Shown: positions 1-9,414 of the stretch, in pieces
Layout: each line of letters begins with the position of its first letter
Numbering within the stretch: position 1 is the first letter of the stretch
Source: Thalassospira lucentensis
Lineage (GTDB): Bacteria > Pseudomonadota > Alphaproteobacteria > Rhodospirillales > Thalassospiraceae
NCBI RefSeq assembly: GCF_011806425.1
Contig: NZ_JAATOV010000002.1
Location: forward strand, 124,001 to 188,000
Length of the DNA stretch: 64,000 bases
Direction: 5' to 3'
Made by a program: the position numbers and the translations under genes
The notes under the pieces: model-generated
The model's database searches: none
What the model was told of the DNA's origin: nothing
What the model saw: only the letters and a program-made list of their open reading frames with translations

Positions 1-704
1 CTACAATTCGACCAATACAAACATCTGGGCGTCGCGATGCGATCCTGGAATCCCTGACCGATTTTATCGTCCGTTCCAATCTGGTCCCCGGCGACCAATT
101 GCCGCCAGAACGTGAATTAATGGCGGGCCTGAAAGTCGGCAGATCAAGCATCCGCGAAGCCATCGGCCATCTACAGGCCTTGGGCATTGTTGAAATCAAA
201 CGCGGATCAGGCACCTATCTGAAACGGCAGGTCTCGGAAAAGACCCTGTTCATGCCCCTTTCCATCGCCACCCAGCGTGATGGCCTGCTTCAAACCCTTG
301 AAGTTCGCCGCGGGCTTGAGGTTGAGGCCAGCATGCTGGCCGCCAAACGCGCCACCGCCGATGACATCGACAAAATGCGCGCCGCCCTTGATGCGATGGA
401 GGCCGAACATCTTGAATTTGGCACCGCCGGTCAGGCCGACCTTGTCTTTCACCTGTCGATTTACAACGCATCGGGCAACCCCCTGTTTGAGCAACTTCTC
501 AGCCAGATGCGCGAAGCCTTTGAAAGCTTCTTTGCCCAACCGTTTAACCGTCCTGATTTCGCGCGTGAATCCTTTGAATTTCACCGCATGCTGTTTGACG
601 CAATTGTTGCCGGAAACCCCGAACAAGCCCGCCAGCATACCCTTGCCATCCTTGAAATCGTCGAACGCGATATCGTGAGAATGTCTGATGAAGAACAACA
701 ATAA
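1..704 (+). CDS. GntR-family (FadR/FCD) transcriptional regulator, 5' end outside window
   Basis: DNA-binding repressor or activator of the GntR superfamily. The frame is open from base 3, so the true start lies left of the window; a TTG at 99 is internal. The winged HTH is seen as PPERELMAG followed by GRSSIREAIGHLQALG, then the wing RGSGTYL. The rest is an all-helical FCD ligand domain with the expected Asp/His pattern (DLVFHLSIYNASGN, FEFHRMLFDAI). It overlaps the next gene by 17 bp and most likely controls that gene and the ABC importer. The ligand is unknown; by family it is a small carboxylate or sugar acid. Confidence 0.9.
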   Translation, partial: TIRPIQTSGRRDAILESLTDFIVRSNLVPGDQLPPERELMAGLKVGRSSIREAIGHLQALGIVEIKRGSGTYLKRQVSEKTLFMPLSIATQRDGLLQTLEVRRGLEVEASMLAAKRATADDIDKMRAALDAMEAEHLEFGTAGQADLVFHLSIYNASGNPLFEQLLSQMREAFESFFAQPFNRPDFARESFEFHRMLFDAIVAGNPEQARQHTLAILEIVERDIVRMSDEEQQ

Positions 705-1875
705 ATCCCAAGCCCCCAAAGCCCCGATTACCGCCCCCGAAAGCATCGTCGCCTATGACGCAAGCCACTTTGGCAATGCGGTTGTGCCACCGATTTTTCA
801 GAACTCGTTATTTACCTTTGATGATTTCGACGACATGGTCGAAACCTATTCCGGGCGTAAAGTCCGCCCGGTTTATTCACGCGGGCTAAACCCGACCGTG
901 CGCGCATTCGAAGAAAAAATTGCCCAACTTGAAAAAACCGAAGACGCCCTTGGCCTTGCCAGTGGCATGGCCGCGATTTCATCGGCGGTGCTATCGGTTG
1001 TTAAACCCGGCGACCGGATTGTATCGGTCGAACATTGCTATCCCGATGCCTACCGTTTTTTCGAAATGTTCCTGCGCGACATGAATGTGTCGGTCGACTA
1101 TGTCGATGGTCGCGATATTGATGCGGTGCGTGCCGCCCTGCCCGGCGCCAAGATTTTATATCTTGAAACCCCCACCAGTTGGACGTTTCACACCCACGAC
1201 ATTGCCGCCCTCTGTGCGATCGCGCGCGAACATGGCGCCGTTTCCATGATCGACAACAGTTGGGCATCGCCAATCTTTTGCCAGCCCGCAACACTTGGCT
1301 GCGACGTGGTCATTCATTCCGCGTCGAAATATCTTGGCGGGCATAGCGATGTCGTCGCCGGGGTGATTGCCGGGACGAAGGAATTTGTTGGCAATGTGCG
1401 GTCCAACATCTTGCCCTATCTGGGGTCAAAGCTGTCGGCGTTTGATAGTTGGTTGTTGCTGCGCGGCTTGCGCACCCTTCCGGCGCGCATGCGCGAACAT
1501 CAACGTTCGGCCATGATCATTGCCCAAAACCTTGCGAACCACGCCCATGTCACCGCGGTTCATTACCCCGGCCTGATGTCATCGGCCGCACCGGGGTTAA
1601 GTGGATCGTCTGGGCTTTTCTCATTCGAATTTTCACCCGAAATCGACATTCCGACCTTTGTCGATGCGCTACGGTTTTTCAAAATCGGCGTGTCCTGGGG
1701 CGGACATGAAAGCCTGATTGTCCCCGCGCTGGTAACGCGGGCGCAAGTGGGCGGACCAAATTCGGCGATACGCTTTGGCGTGCCCGAAAATCTGGTGCGT
1801 CTGCATATCGGCCTCGAAAGTGCCGACGACCTTTGGTCTGATCTGGCCTCTGCAATCGAGGCAAGCCTGAAGTAA
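688..1875 (+). CDS. Cys/Met-metabolism PLP-dependent enzyme (cystathionine beta-lyase type)
   Basis: Fold-type I PLP enzyme, 395 aa, the usual length of the Cys/Met metabolism family (MetC, MetB, MGL). The Schiff-base lysine is about K214 in SASKYLGGHSD; the phosphate-binding segment is ASGMAAISSA and the PLP-ring aspartate is in MIDNSWASP. The typical reaction is C-S bond cleavage of cystathionine or a related thioether amino acid. ATG at 688 overlaps the regulator gene, implying translational coupling. It sits directly before a sugar-type ABC importer, an unusual partner for methionine metabolism, so its real substrate may be whatever that importer brings in. Confidence 0.88.
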   Translation: MKNNNKSQAPKAPITAPESIVAYDASHFGNAVVPPIFQNSLFTFDDFDDMVETYSGRKVRPVYSRGLNPTVRAFEEKIAQLEKTEDALGLASGMAAISSAVLSVVKPGDRIVSVEHCYPDAYRFFEMFLRDMNVSVDYVDGRDIDAVRAALPGAKILYLETPTSWTFHTHDIAALCAIAREHGAVSMIDNSWASPIFCQPATLGCDVVIHSASKYLGGHSDVVAGVIAGTKEFVGNVRSNILPYLGSKLSAFDSWLLLRGLRTLPARMREHQRSAMIIAQNLANHAHVTAVHYPGLMSSAAPGLSGSSGLFSFEFSPEIDIPTFVDALRFFKIGVSWGGHESLIVPALVTRAQVGGPNSAIRFGVPENLVRLHIGLESADDLWSDLASAIEASLK

Positions 1876-1907
1876 AAAACCATCGTTAAAAAACAGGGAA
1901 CTTCACA

Positions 1908-3176
1908 ATGAACTGGAAAACAACGCTACTGGCAGGTGTGACCTCTATTGTACTCACAGGGCAGGCTTATGCCGACACCACCTTAAAGCTGGTCGAAGTC
2001 ATCACCAGCCCGGAACGCACCGAAACCCTCAAAGGGCTTATCGCCGAATACGAAGCCGACCATCCCGGTGTCACCGTTGAAATCACATCACTCCCCTGGG
2101 GGCAGGCCTTTGAAAAGTTTGCCACCATGGTGTCTGCGGGACAAACGCCTGACATCGTTGAAATGCCTGATACCTGGCTAACCCTTTATGCCAAGAACGG
2201 CGCGCTTGAAAGTCTTGAGCCCTATATCAAAGACTGGGAAGGCGGCAAGACGCTCAATGACCGCGCCCTTCAATTTGCCCGCGCCACCGATGATACCGCC
2301 TATATGCTGCCGTATGGCTTCTATCTGCGTGCGCTGTTTTACAACAAGAAATTGTTCAAAGAAGCTGGCGTCACCGACATTCCAGTCACACTCGATGATT
2401 TCCGCGACGCCGCCGAAAAGGTATCCGCGCTTCCCGGTAAGGCCGGCTATTGCATGCGCGGCGGGCCCGGCGGCCTGAATGGCTGGGTGATGTTTGGCGC
2501 GACCGCCGCAGGATCGAATGAATTCTTCACCGAGGACGGTTCAAGCACCTTTAACTCGGACGGCTGGGAAAGCGGGCTTGAATATCTGATTGATATTTAC
2601 AAAGACGGCCTTGCCCCGAAAGACAGCCTGAACTGGGGCTTTAACGAAATTGTTGCCGGTTTCTATTCGGGCACCTGTGCGATGCTTGATCAGGATCCTG
2701 ACGCCCTGATTGCGATTTCAAGCCGCATGAAAGAACAAGACTTTGGCGTCACCACCATGCCCAAAGGCCCGTCTGGCAAAGCGTTTCCGACCATTGGCTA
2801 TGCCGGTTGGTCGATGTTTTCCAATAGCGAGCATAAAGACGAAGCATGGGATTTGATTGCCCATCTTGAGTCCAAGGAAAGCAACCTTACCTGGAACAAA
2901 CGCATTGGCGCGCTGCCGATCCATGATGGCGCTGAAAGCGATCCGTTCTTTGCCAGCCCGCAATTCGAAGGCTGGTTCGCAGAACTGTCTGACCCGGATG
3001 TTTATCCGACCGTCATGCCGACCCATCTTGAAGAATTCGCCTTCTTCAAAGACAGCCTTGTCATTCGCACCAGCCAAGAAGCCATGCTGGGCCGGATCAC
3101 GCCCGAAGAACTCGCCAATCAGTGGGCAGAATACCTGACCGCTGCACAGAAAAAATGGATGCAGGCAAACCAGTGA
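1908..3176 (+). CDS. ABC transporter substrate-binding protein (family 1, CUT1 type)
   Basis: Periplasmic solute-binding protein of an ABC importer, 422 aa. The N-terminus is a Sec signal peptide with cleavage expected after AYA (about residue 22). The body has family-1 (MalE/UgpB-like) features: ETLKGLIAEYEADHPGV near the N-terminus, TPDIVEMPDTW, and a C-terminal segment ending in WAEYLTAAQKKW. A Shine-Dalgarno AGGGAA precedes the ATG. Family members bind sugars, polyols or glycerol-3-phosphate; nothing seen here fixes the ligand. It lies 32 bp after the PLP enzyme and overlaps the first permease, so it is part of one operon. Confidence 0.92.
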   Translation: MNWKTTLLAGVTSIVLTGQAYADTTLKLVEVITSPERTETLKGLIAEYEADHPGVTVEITSLPWGQAFEKFATMVSAGQTPDIVEMPDTWLTLYAKNGALESLEPYIKDWEGGKTLNDRALQFARATDDTAYMLPYGFYLRALFYNKKLFKEAGVTDIPVTLDDFRDAAEKVSALPGKAGYCMRGGPGGLNGWVMFGATAAGSNEFFTEDGSSTFNSDGWESGLEYLIDIYKDGLAPKDSLNWGFNEIVAGFYSGTCAMLDQDPDALIAISSRMKEQDFGVTTMPKGPSGKAFPTIGYAGWSMFSNSEHKDEAWDLIAHLESKESNLTWNKRIGALPIHDGAESDPFFASPQFEGWFAELSDPDVYPTVMPTHLEEFAFFKDSLVIRTSQEAMLGRITPEELANQWAEYLTAAQKKWMQANQ

Positions 3177-4114
3177 CCTTGGCAACGCACGCCGGAAAAC
3201 GCCCCGTCGAAAGACGGGGTGTCTTCTCCAAGAAGTTGTCCGGTATCATCGAACCCTATCTTTATGTTTCGCCGGCACTGGTTCTGATCCTCGCGGTTAT
3301 GTTGATGCCGCTCGTCCTTGGTCTGAGCTATGCCTTTCGCGATATCCGTATCCTCAATCCGTTTAGCGGCGGCTTTGTCGGAACCGCGCATTTTGAAACC
3401 CTGATGTCTGATCAGGCCTTCTTGGGCGCGCTGATCAATACCGCATGGTGGACGTTCGGCTCGCTGTTTTTTCAGTTTGGCCTTGGTCTTATTCTTGCTC
3501 TTTTGCTTAACCGCGATTTCGTCGGCCGCCGCTTGATCCAGGCACTTGTGTTTCTGCCGTGGGCTGTGCCAACGTTCCTGTCGGGCTTAAACTGGGCATG
3601 GATGTTTAACCCGGTTGTCGGGCCTTTGCCCCATTGGCTGACATCCCTTGGCCTTATGGCTGAACCGTTTAATATCCTTTCTGATCCTGATCTTGCGATG
3701 TGGGGGCCGATCATTGCCAATATCTGGTTTGGCATCCCATTTTTTGCCATCACGATGCTGGCCGCGTTGCAGTCCATCCCCAAGGAACTGTACGAAGCAG
3801 CCTCGATTGATGGGGCAACCACACGTCAGCAATTCATCAGCATCACCCTGCCCTTCCTTGCGCCCACCATCGCCATCACCTTGATGTTGCGCACCATCTG
3901 GATTGCCAATTTCGCCGATTTGATTGTCGTCATGACCAAAGGCGGCCCGGCAGATTCCACCCAGATTGTCGCCTCTTACATCTTTACCCAGGCCTTCCGC
4001 CGACTTGACTTTGGATATGCATCCGCCATTGCGGCCGTGCTTCTGGTCTTGTTGCTGGCGTATGCCCTGGCTGTGATTGGCTTGCGCCGTGCCATGACGC
4101 ACGCAGATAACTAG
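3155..4114 (+). CDS. ABC transporter permease (MalF/UgpA-like)
   Basis: Inner-membrane permease of the importer, about 319 aa with six predicted transmembrane segments. The EAA loop that docks on the ATPase is visible as ELYEAASIDGATTRQQF near residue 220. ATG 3155 overlaps the binding-protein gene by 22 bp; GTG 3173, overlapping the stop as GTGA, is an equally plausible start, and a GTG at 3122 is less likely. It pairs with the next permease as the usual heterodimer of CUT1 systems. Confidence 0.92.
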   Translation: MDAGKPVTLATHAGKRPVERRGVFSKKLSGIIEPYLYVSPALVLILAVMLMPLVLGLSYAFRDIRILNPFSGGFVGTAHFETLMSDQAFLGALINTAWWTFGSLFFQFGLGLILALLLNRDFVGRRLIQALVFLPWAVPTFLSGLNWAWMFNPVVGPLPHWLTSLGLMAEPFNILSDPDLAMWGPIIANIWFGIPFFAITMLAALQSIPKELYEAASIDGATTRQQFISITLPFLAPTIAITLMLRTIWIANFADLIVVMTKGGPADSTQIVASYIFTQAFRRLDFGYASAIAAVLLVLLLAYALAVIGLRRAMTHADN

Positions 4115-4126
4115 GGAAATTTCCAA

Positions 4127-4978
4127 ATGACCCTGACCGGACACACAACAACGCGTAAAATGCTCTATTGGGGCAGTCATTACCTGATGATTGCCGCCTT
4201 TGTGCTGTTTGCGCTGTTCCCGCTTTACTGGTTGCTTAAGGTTTCCGTGACGCCAAACGACATCCTCTATACCGAAGGTGTTCGGATGTGGCCGTCACGC
4301 ACCACGTGGGAGAACTACACATTTGTTCTCACCCAAAGCAACTTCCCCCATTACTTCATGAATTCCGTGATTGTCGCGGGCACAACAGCCGCGGTGACAA
4401 CCGTGATTGCCGCCCTGACCGGCTATGCGTTTTCGCGGTTTGCCTTTCGCGGCAAGGTGATCATCGTTGCCCTGATGTTGATCACCCAGATGTTCCCGTT
4501 GGTCATGCTGATCGCGCCGATCTTTAAAATTCTGGCCCCACTTGGCCTGACCGACAGTTTGACCGGCCTGATCATTGTTTACACCGCCTTTAATGTGCCG
4601 TTTGCGACCTTCTTGATGCAGTCATTCTTTGACGGCATTCCCAAGGACCTCGAAGAAGCCGCGATGATTGACGGCAATACACGGTTCGAAGCTTTTCGCG
4701 CGATCATTTTGCCCCTGACCCTTCCGGGTGTTGCGGCAACGCTTGGCTTTGTCTTTACCGCCGCTTGGAGCGAACTTTTGTTCGCCCTGATGCTGGTCAG
4801 CAGTGAGTCTGCTTCGACCTTCCCGGTTGGGCTTTTGTCATTCGTTTCAAAATTCAGCGTCGATTTCGGCCAGATGATGGCTGCTGGTGTGCTGGCACTT
4901 ATTCCCGCTTGTCTGTTCTTCCTGCTGATCCAGCGTTATCTGGTGCAGGGGCTGACAGCAGGTGCGGTCAAAGGATAA
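4127..4978 (+). CDS. ABC transporter permease (MalG/UgpE-like)
   Basis: Second inner-membrane permease, 283 aa, six predicted helices. The EAA motif is [17 protein letters not shown], and the C-terminus [12 protein letters not shown] is the classic MalG-type ending. Start ATG 4127 has AGGGAAA nine bases upstream; the gap to the first permease is 12 bp, so the two are co-translated. Substrate not determinable from sequence. Confidence 0.94.
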   Translation: MTLTGHTTTRKMLYWGSHYLMIAAFVLFALFPLYWLLKVSVTPNDILYTEGVRMWPSRTTWENYTFVLTQSNFPHYFMNSVIVAGTTAAVTTVIAALTGYAFSRFAFRGKVIIVALMLITQMFPLVMLIAPIFKILAPLGLTDSLTGLIIVYTAFNVPFATFLMQSFFDGIPKDLEEAAMIDGNTRFEAFRAIILPLTLPGVAATLGFVFTAAWSELLFALMLVSSESASTFPVGLLSFVSKFSVDFGQMMAAGVLALIPACLFFLLIQRYLVQGLTAGAVKG

Positions 4979-4991
4979 GAGGACGACTTTT

Positions 4992-6113
4992 ATGGCTTCT
5001 ATTGAAATTGCAAATGCCCGCAAAAGTTATGGTGCAGTTGATGTCCTGCACGGCATTAACCTGAACATCAGCGACGGCGAGTTCATTGTCCTTGTCGGGC
5101 CTTCTGGCTGTGGGAAATCAACGCTTTTGCGCATGATCGCCGGACTAGAGGACATCACATCTGGCGATATTTCCATCGCCGGCGACGTGATTAACGACCT
5201 GCAACCCAAAGACCGCGACATCGCCATGGTGTTTCAGTCCTATGCGCTTTATCCGCATATGTCGGTCGCGGAAAATATGAGTTACGCGCTGAAACTCCGC
5301 AAAACTGCCAAGGATAAAATCGCCGACGCCATTGGCAATGTCGCCGATATTCTGGGCCTAAGCGCGTTGCTTGAACGCCGACCCAAGGCACTTTCGGGTG
5401 GGCAGCGCCAACGCGTTGCCATGGGCCGGGCGATTGTCCGTAAACCACAAGCGTTTTTGTTTGATGAACCGCTTTCAAACCTTGATGCGCGCTTGCGCGA
5501 ACAAATGCGCACCGAAATTCGCAAACTACATCATCGCCTTGGCGCGACATCGGTCTATGTCACCCATGACCAGATCGAAGCCATGACCATGGCCGACCGG
5601 ATTGTCGCCATGCATGACGGCATCATCCAGCAGGTCGGAAGCCCAGTCGAAATTTATGACCGCCCCGCCAACATCTTTGTCGCCAGCTTCATCGGCTCCC
5701 CCGCCATGAACTTCCTTGAAGGGGCCTATGAAACCACGGCCGATAATGGCGATCAGGGGGCGGGTATTCGTTTATCCGATGGGTCTTTGGTCCCGGTCCT
5801 GCCCGCGCAAGGGGCAAGCACCAATCAACCCGTCACCCTTGGGGCCCGGCCCGAACACATCACCATCGTGCAAGATGCCGCAAACGGCCTTCCGGCCCGT
5901 GTGGACTTGATCGAACCCATGGGTCTTTCGACCCTTGTGCATGCCACACTGGCGGGCAAGCCGATCAAGATCTTCACCATGGATCGCCCCGACTATGCCG
6001 TCGACAGCTTTATCCATGTCGCATTTGACATGGAAAAGGTCCACGTGTTCGACAGCTCATCCGAATTGCGTTTACCGCCCCTGACCGAACCCCATACCGG
6101 GCATAGCGATTAA
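4992..6113 (+). CDS. ABC transporter ATP-binding protein (MalK/UgpC-like)
   Basis: ATPase of the importer, 373 aa. Walker A is GPSGCGKST near residue 40, Q-loop [12 protein letters not shown], signature LSGGQRQR, Walker [13 protein letters not shown] and H-loop YVTHD. After about residue 235 follows a MalK-type regulatory (TOBE) domain with GARPEHI and [13 protein letters not shown] 4992 is chosen over an upstream in-frame start at 4962 because AAGAGGACG sits just before it. A hairpin follows the stop codon. Confidence 0.95.
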   Translation: MASIEIANARKSYGAVDVLHGINLNISDGEFIVLVGPSGCGKSTLLRMIAGLEDITSGDISIAGDVINDLQPKDRDIAMVFQSYALYPHMSVAENMSYALKLRKTAKDKIADAIGNVADILGLSALLERRPKALSGGQRQRVAMGRAIVRKPQAFLFDEPLSNLDARLREQMRTEIRKLHHRLGATSVYVTHDQIEAMTMADRIVAMHDGIIQQVGSPVEIYDRPANIFVASFIGSPAMNFLEGAYETTADNGDQGAGIRLSDGSLVPVLPAQGASTNQPVTLGARPEHITIVQDAANGLPARVDLIEPMGLSTLVHATLAGKPIKIFTMDRPDYAVDSFIHVAFDMEKVHVFDSSSELRLPPLTEPHTGHSD

Positions 6114-6117
6114 AACA

Positions 6118-6151
6118 AAAAAAATAGGCGGGGAGCATCAAACTCCCCGCC
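6118..6151 (-). terminator. Rho-independent terminator between convergent genes
   Basis: Nine-base-pair stem GGCGGGGAG / CTCCCCGCC (6127-6135 with 6143-6151) and a 7-nt loop. On the minus strand it is followed by a U-rich run, so it suits the leftward NmrA-like gene best; the same hairpin can also end the rightward ABC operon. Confidence 0.8.
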
Positions 6152-6185
6152 TCCAATCCATCACGCGATAGTCTTCAACACCTTT

Positions 6186-7127
6186 CTAGCGCGTTTCATC
6201 CAAATGTGCCTCTAACCATCCTTTGACATCGACGGTCGGGATATTATTGGCAACATTGTAGGTGGTCGCCTTGTCCCAATGCATGCCATCGCCCTGCGCG
6301 AAGGCTGCGCGATATTTTCCCATAACATCGTCGGGATTTTCGGTCAGGAAGGCGCCCAACATCTCGCGGGTCAATTCGGTTTTTCTGAACTGTTCACCTG
6401 ACACCGTTTCAACAATTTCTGCAAGCCGCCCATAAGAAAGGGTATCTCCGGCAACAAAAACCACCTCATTTGCGAAATGAGGCTGCGCCAAAATGATGTC
6501 CGTCGTCAGTTTCCCGATATCTTCCGGCGTTGTGACGGTGACCTTGGTGTCCCAACTGCCCAGAGCATTAATCGTTTTTTTCTCAAGGTTGACGACATCG
6601 AAAGACGGTTCGAACAGGAAACTGGTGAACATACCGGTCGAAACAATCACCCACTCAGTTTTATTCTGCGCGCGCAACAACAGCCGGACGTCGTATTGCT
6701 CATCAAAGACATCCTGCGGGCTTCCGCGTCCGACAATGTCGTAATCGACACCAAACTGCCAAGGGAAGTAACGTTTTACTCCCGCATCAAGCGCAGCATT
6801 TGTCATCTTGAGCTGTGTCCCCTTGCCCCCGACAAACCCGGTGCAGCTGACCACCGTGTGGAATGGCTTAAACAGATCGGTCAGATCACCAACCGATACG
6901 GTCTTTAGGTCAATCTCGACAATATCGGCGCGCAATTCGCGGACTTCCTGTACAATTTTTTGGTCGGCTACGTTCCGGGATTCCATCATCCCCGGTGCAA
7001 GCAAAACGGATAAAGGCTGTTTTGCGGGATCAAGGCGCGGGGCAAGTTCGCGCAAGACGGCAAGCCCAAGTTGCCCTGCTCCAAGCACAAGCATCGGCTT
7101 TTTAAGCTGTGTATTTTCTTCGGTCAT
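6186..7127 (-). CDS. NmrA/isoflavone-reductase-like NAD(P)-dependent oxidoreductase
   Basis: Atypical short-chain dehydrogenase of the NmrA/PCBER group, 313 aa. The nucleotide-binding glycine motif is VLGAGQLGLAVL at residues 14-25, after a short charged N-terminus. The central part (VSCTGFVGGKGTQ, KRYFPWQFGVDYD) matches the phenylcoumaran-benzylic-ether and isoflavone reductase pattern. It lacks the Tyr-x-x-x-Lys of classical SDRs, as is normal for this group. Divergent from a LysR regulator 282 bp away that probably controls it. The substrate could be an aromatic or alcohol compound; this is inference. Confidence 0.85.
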   Translation of the reverse strand: MTEENTQLKKPMLVLGAGQLGLAVLRELAPRLDPAKQPLSVLLAPGMMESRNVADQKIVQEVRELRADIVEIDLKTVSVGDLTDLFKPFHTVVSCTGFVGGKGTQLKMTNAALDAGVKRYFPWQFGVDYDIVGRGSPQDVFDEQYDVRLLLRAQNKTEWVIVSTGMFTSFLFEPSFDVVNLEKKTINALGSWDTKVTVTTPEDIGKLTTDIILAQPHFANEVVFVAGDTLSYGRLAEIVETVSGEQFRKTELTREMLGAFLTENPDDVMGKYRAAFAQGDGMHWDKATTYNVANNIPTVDVKGWLEAHLDETR

Positions 7128-7242
7128 ATCCGTTTCCTTTCTAAATAAGCCGGATTCACTTCCGGCCGATCAATAGGGATTGGATACGTAGAATTGACCC
7201 GAATGACTATGACGCAATCTGATTTAATTTATTCGCAAAAAT

Positions 7243-7250
7243 GGTATAAT
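7243..7250 (+). promoter_or_regulatory. Extended -10 promoter element candidate
   Basis: TGGTATAAT in the AT-rich divergent gap between the NmrA-like gene and its LysR regulator. It has the TGnTATAAT form of an extended -10 box reading toward the regulator. No convincing -35 box was found, so the call is tentative. Confidence 0.35.
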
Positions 7251-7326
7251 TGAAGAATAAAAAGACCTGAGACAACATATAAACTATTGATATTAAATAT
7301 TTTTGAATACAAAACAAATCCCTCCA

Positions 7327-7348
7327 GGAAAATACTTCCATATTTTCC
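7327..7348. promoter_or_regulatory. Perfect inverted repeat upstream of LysR gene
   Basis: GGAAAATA-N6-TATTTTCC, an 8-bp perfect inverted repeat 61 bp upstream of the LysR start. Its place in the divergent gap suggests the autoregulatory or target site of that regulator; it does not show the plain T-N11-A core. Confidence 0.5.
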
Positions 7349-7409
7349 ATCATAAAATGCAATTATCTTCTCGTAACTGCCTCACTTTTCCAGATAAGGA
7401 CGAGGCCCC

Positions 7410-8318
7410 ATGAACCGTTTGAAAGCGATGGAAATATTTGTCCGTGTTGTTCAGGCTGGCGGTTTTGGCAAGGCGGCAGAAACGCTCTTGGTGCCAGCAT
7501 CGACAGTGACACGCGCGCTCAAGGAGCTCGAAGATTACCTCGGGGTCACACTTTTAAATCGAACCACCCGAAAAATCAGTCTAACGGTCGAGGGCGCATC
7601 CTATTTTGCAGACTGCAAACGTGTTCTTGACGATATCGATCTGGTCGAGTCCGCCTTCCCTGGCCGTGCCGGACGTGCTCATGGCATCCTTCGGGTCGAT
7701 ACAACGACGTCAATTGCCCGACATTTTATCGTTCCAAAACTGCACGACTTTCAGGAACTCTATCCAGATGTGAAACTGTTTCTATCTACCCACGACCACG
7801 TCAGCGACCTGTTTGAGGACGGTATTGATTGCGTGATCCGCACCGGCACACCAGCAGATACAACCAGCCTGATGACACGTCGACTGCGCACTTTTCGCTG
7901 GGTTGTCTGTGCCGCCCCATCCTATGTCGAAAAATATGGCGCCCCCACAGATATTGATGATCTGGCAAAACATCATCTTGTCGGATACATCTCCAGCACG
8001 ACAGGGCGACCGATCCACTGGACCTTTGACACCAATGACGGGCAACGTCACATCCGCGCAAATGACGGCCCGATTGTGAATGACACCGATACCTATGTTT
8101 CCTGCGGGGTTGAGGGACTTGGGCTCATACGGGCAGCCAGCTATATCGTCGCCCCCCTTATTCAAAGCGGGGTGCTTTTAGAAATCCTGCCCGATGTCAC
8201 CACCCCACCAGAGCTTGTTTCGATCATGTACCCACGAAACCGCCATATGTCTCCCACAGTGCGCGCCTTTATCGACTGGAGCATCAAGACCTTTTCCGAT
8301 CACACGGACATAATGTAA
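7410..8318 (+). CDS. LysR-family transcriptional regulator
   Basis: 302-aa LysR-type regulator. The N-terminal HTH (MNRLKAMEIFVRVVQAGG, then STVTRALKELEDYLGVTLLN) is typical of the subgroup that guards oxidoreductase genes. The rest is a periplasmic-binding-protein-like effector domain. ATG 7410 has AAGGACGAGG upstream. It is divergent from the NmrA-like gene, the standard arrangement for a LysR regulator and its target. Effector unknown. Confidence 0.93.
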   Translation: MNRLKAMEIFVRVVQAGGFGKAAETLLVPASTVTRALKELEDYLGVTLLNRTTRKISLTVEGASYFADCKRVLDDIDLVESAFPGRAGRAHGILRVDTTTSIARHFIVPKLHDFQELYPDVKLFLSTHDHVSDLFEDGIDCVIRTGTPADTTSLMTRRLRTFRWVVCAAPSYVEKYGAPTDIDDLAKHHLVGYISSTTGRPIHWTFDTNDGQRHIRANDGPIVNDTDTYVSCGVEGLGLIRAASYIVAPLIQSGVLLEILPDVTTPPELVSIMYPRNRHMSPTVRAFIDWSIKTFSDHTDIM

Positions 8319-8410
8319 TCTACCCGCCATTGATACCGACGCCAACACGGGCCTTGCCGCCGGTGTCGATCTGATCGAACCGCATCCGGTCACCGCGATT
8401 AAGCCACGCA

Positions 8411-8442
8411 AAAGTAAGGCGGAGCGCCATAAACGCCCCGCC
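8411..8442 (-). terminator. Possible terminator between convergent LysR and NAT genes
   Basis: Stem GGCGGAGCG / CGCCCCGCC with one mismatch (8418-8426 with 8434-8442), loop of 7. On the minus strand it is followed by TTACTTTT. It would end the leftward acetyltransferase transcript. Confidence 0.45.
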
Positions 8443-8481
8443 CTTGGCCATTCACAACCGGAATAAACACCGCACAACCGT

Positions 8482-9414
8482 TTACCCGTTATTGCGCGTG
8501 ACCAATCTGTCAAAAGCCGCCTGCCACCGCGGGTCCGGCTCGATCCCAAAGATGTCTTTCAGCGTTTGCGAAATATCACCAACGCTTAAGCTATGGTGCT
8601 CTTCCTCGCCCGTGACCAACCGAATGGTCAGGCGGTTATTGCGCAACGTAAACCGGGCAAACGGGGCTGAACGTGCGACCATCAGGGTTTTGCAAAAGTC
8701 ACTATCGGGGTGATCGGATGCGTACCAATTCATGACCTCGTAATCGAGATCAGAAACCGGCGCATAATCGATTTCATGCACCGCATTCCACACACCACCG
8801 CGTTCCATTTCAACCCGGTACGCATGCGCCCCCTTGATCACGCGATAGATGTCATGCGGGGTGACTTGCGGCGTTTCGATATCAAGCAAAAGCGGGGCGG
8901 TTGGCACACAGCTGCCCAAACCAACATCGGCAAGCCATGCTTCACCATCAATCGTCACCCGATTGGCCATATGGCAGCGCGGACGGGGCAAATCATCGGG
9001 CCCATATCCCCACAACACCCGGCCTGCCAAACCTTCGACGGCAAACCCCAGGCTGCGCAACACCCGCCCGAACAACGAATTTTGTTCAAAACAATACCCG
9101 CCGCGCCCGTCATGGATCAGTTTCTGATCCACCTTTTCTGGCGCGATGCTAATCGGGGTGTCGTTAAAAACATCAATCGCCTCAAACGGGATATTGGCCG
9201 GATGCAACGCATGCAGGGTTTGCAAAACATCAAGCGTTGCGGTGCGTGGGCCGTCATAGCCAATCCGCTCGAAATAGGCATCAAGGTCAACGCTGGCCGC
9301 ATCGGTGAGCCGCCCGCTTAACATGGCCCAACAGGCATCGACCTGACTTTGCAAACTGTTGTGGCCGCTCTGAACCGTCGCATCTGTTGCGATGGGCATG
9401 GGGATGTTCATCAT
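8482..9414 (-). CDS. nat: Arylamine N-acetyltransferase
   Basis: Transfers acetyl from acetyl-CoA to arylamines, hydrazines or related amines. 310 aa, slightly longer than the usual 270-285. The catalytic triad is complete: C108 in RGGYCFE, H148 in CHMANR and D163 in LADVGLG. Two adjacent ATG codons (9414, 9411) could both start it; a longer N-terminus of about 30 residues precedes the family core. The upstream gap carries a MerR/SoxR-like operator, suggesting induction by redox-active or toxic compounds. Confidence 0.93.
   Translation of the reverse strand: MMNIPMPIATDATVQSGHNSLQSQVDACWAMLSGRLTDAASVDLDAYFERIGYDGPRTATLDVLQTLHALHPANIPFEAIDVFNDTPISIAPEKVDQKLIHDGRGGYCFEQNSLFGRVLRSLGFAVEGLAGRVLWGYGPDDLPRPRCHMANRVTIDGEAWLADVGLGSCVPTAPLLLDIETPQVTPHDIYRVIKGAHAYRVEMERGGVWNAVHEIDYAPVSDLDYEVMNWYASDHPDSDFCKTLMVARSAPFARFTLRNNRLTIRLVTGEEEHHSLSVGDISQTLKDIFGIEPDPRWQAAFDRLVTRNNG

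Noticed and set aside
207..746. Minus-strand 179-codon frame opposite the GntR gene
   Set aside because: Opposite-strand shadow of a well-supported gene; no family pattern of its own.
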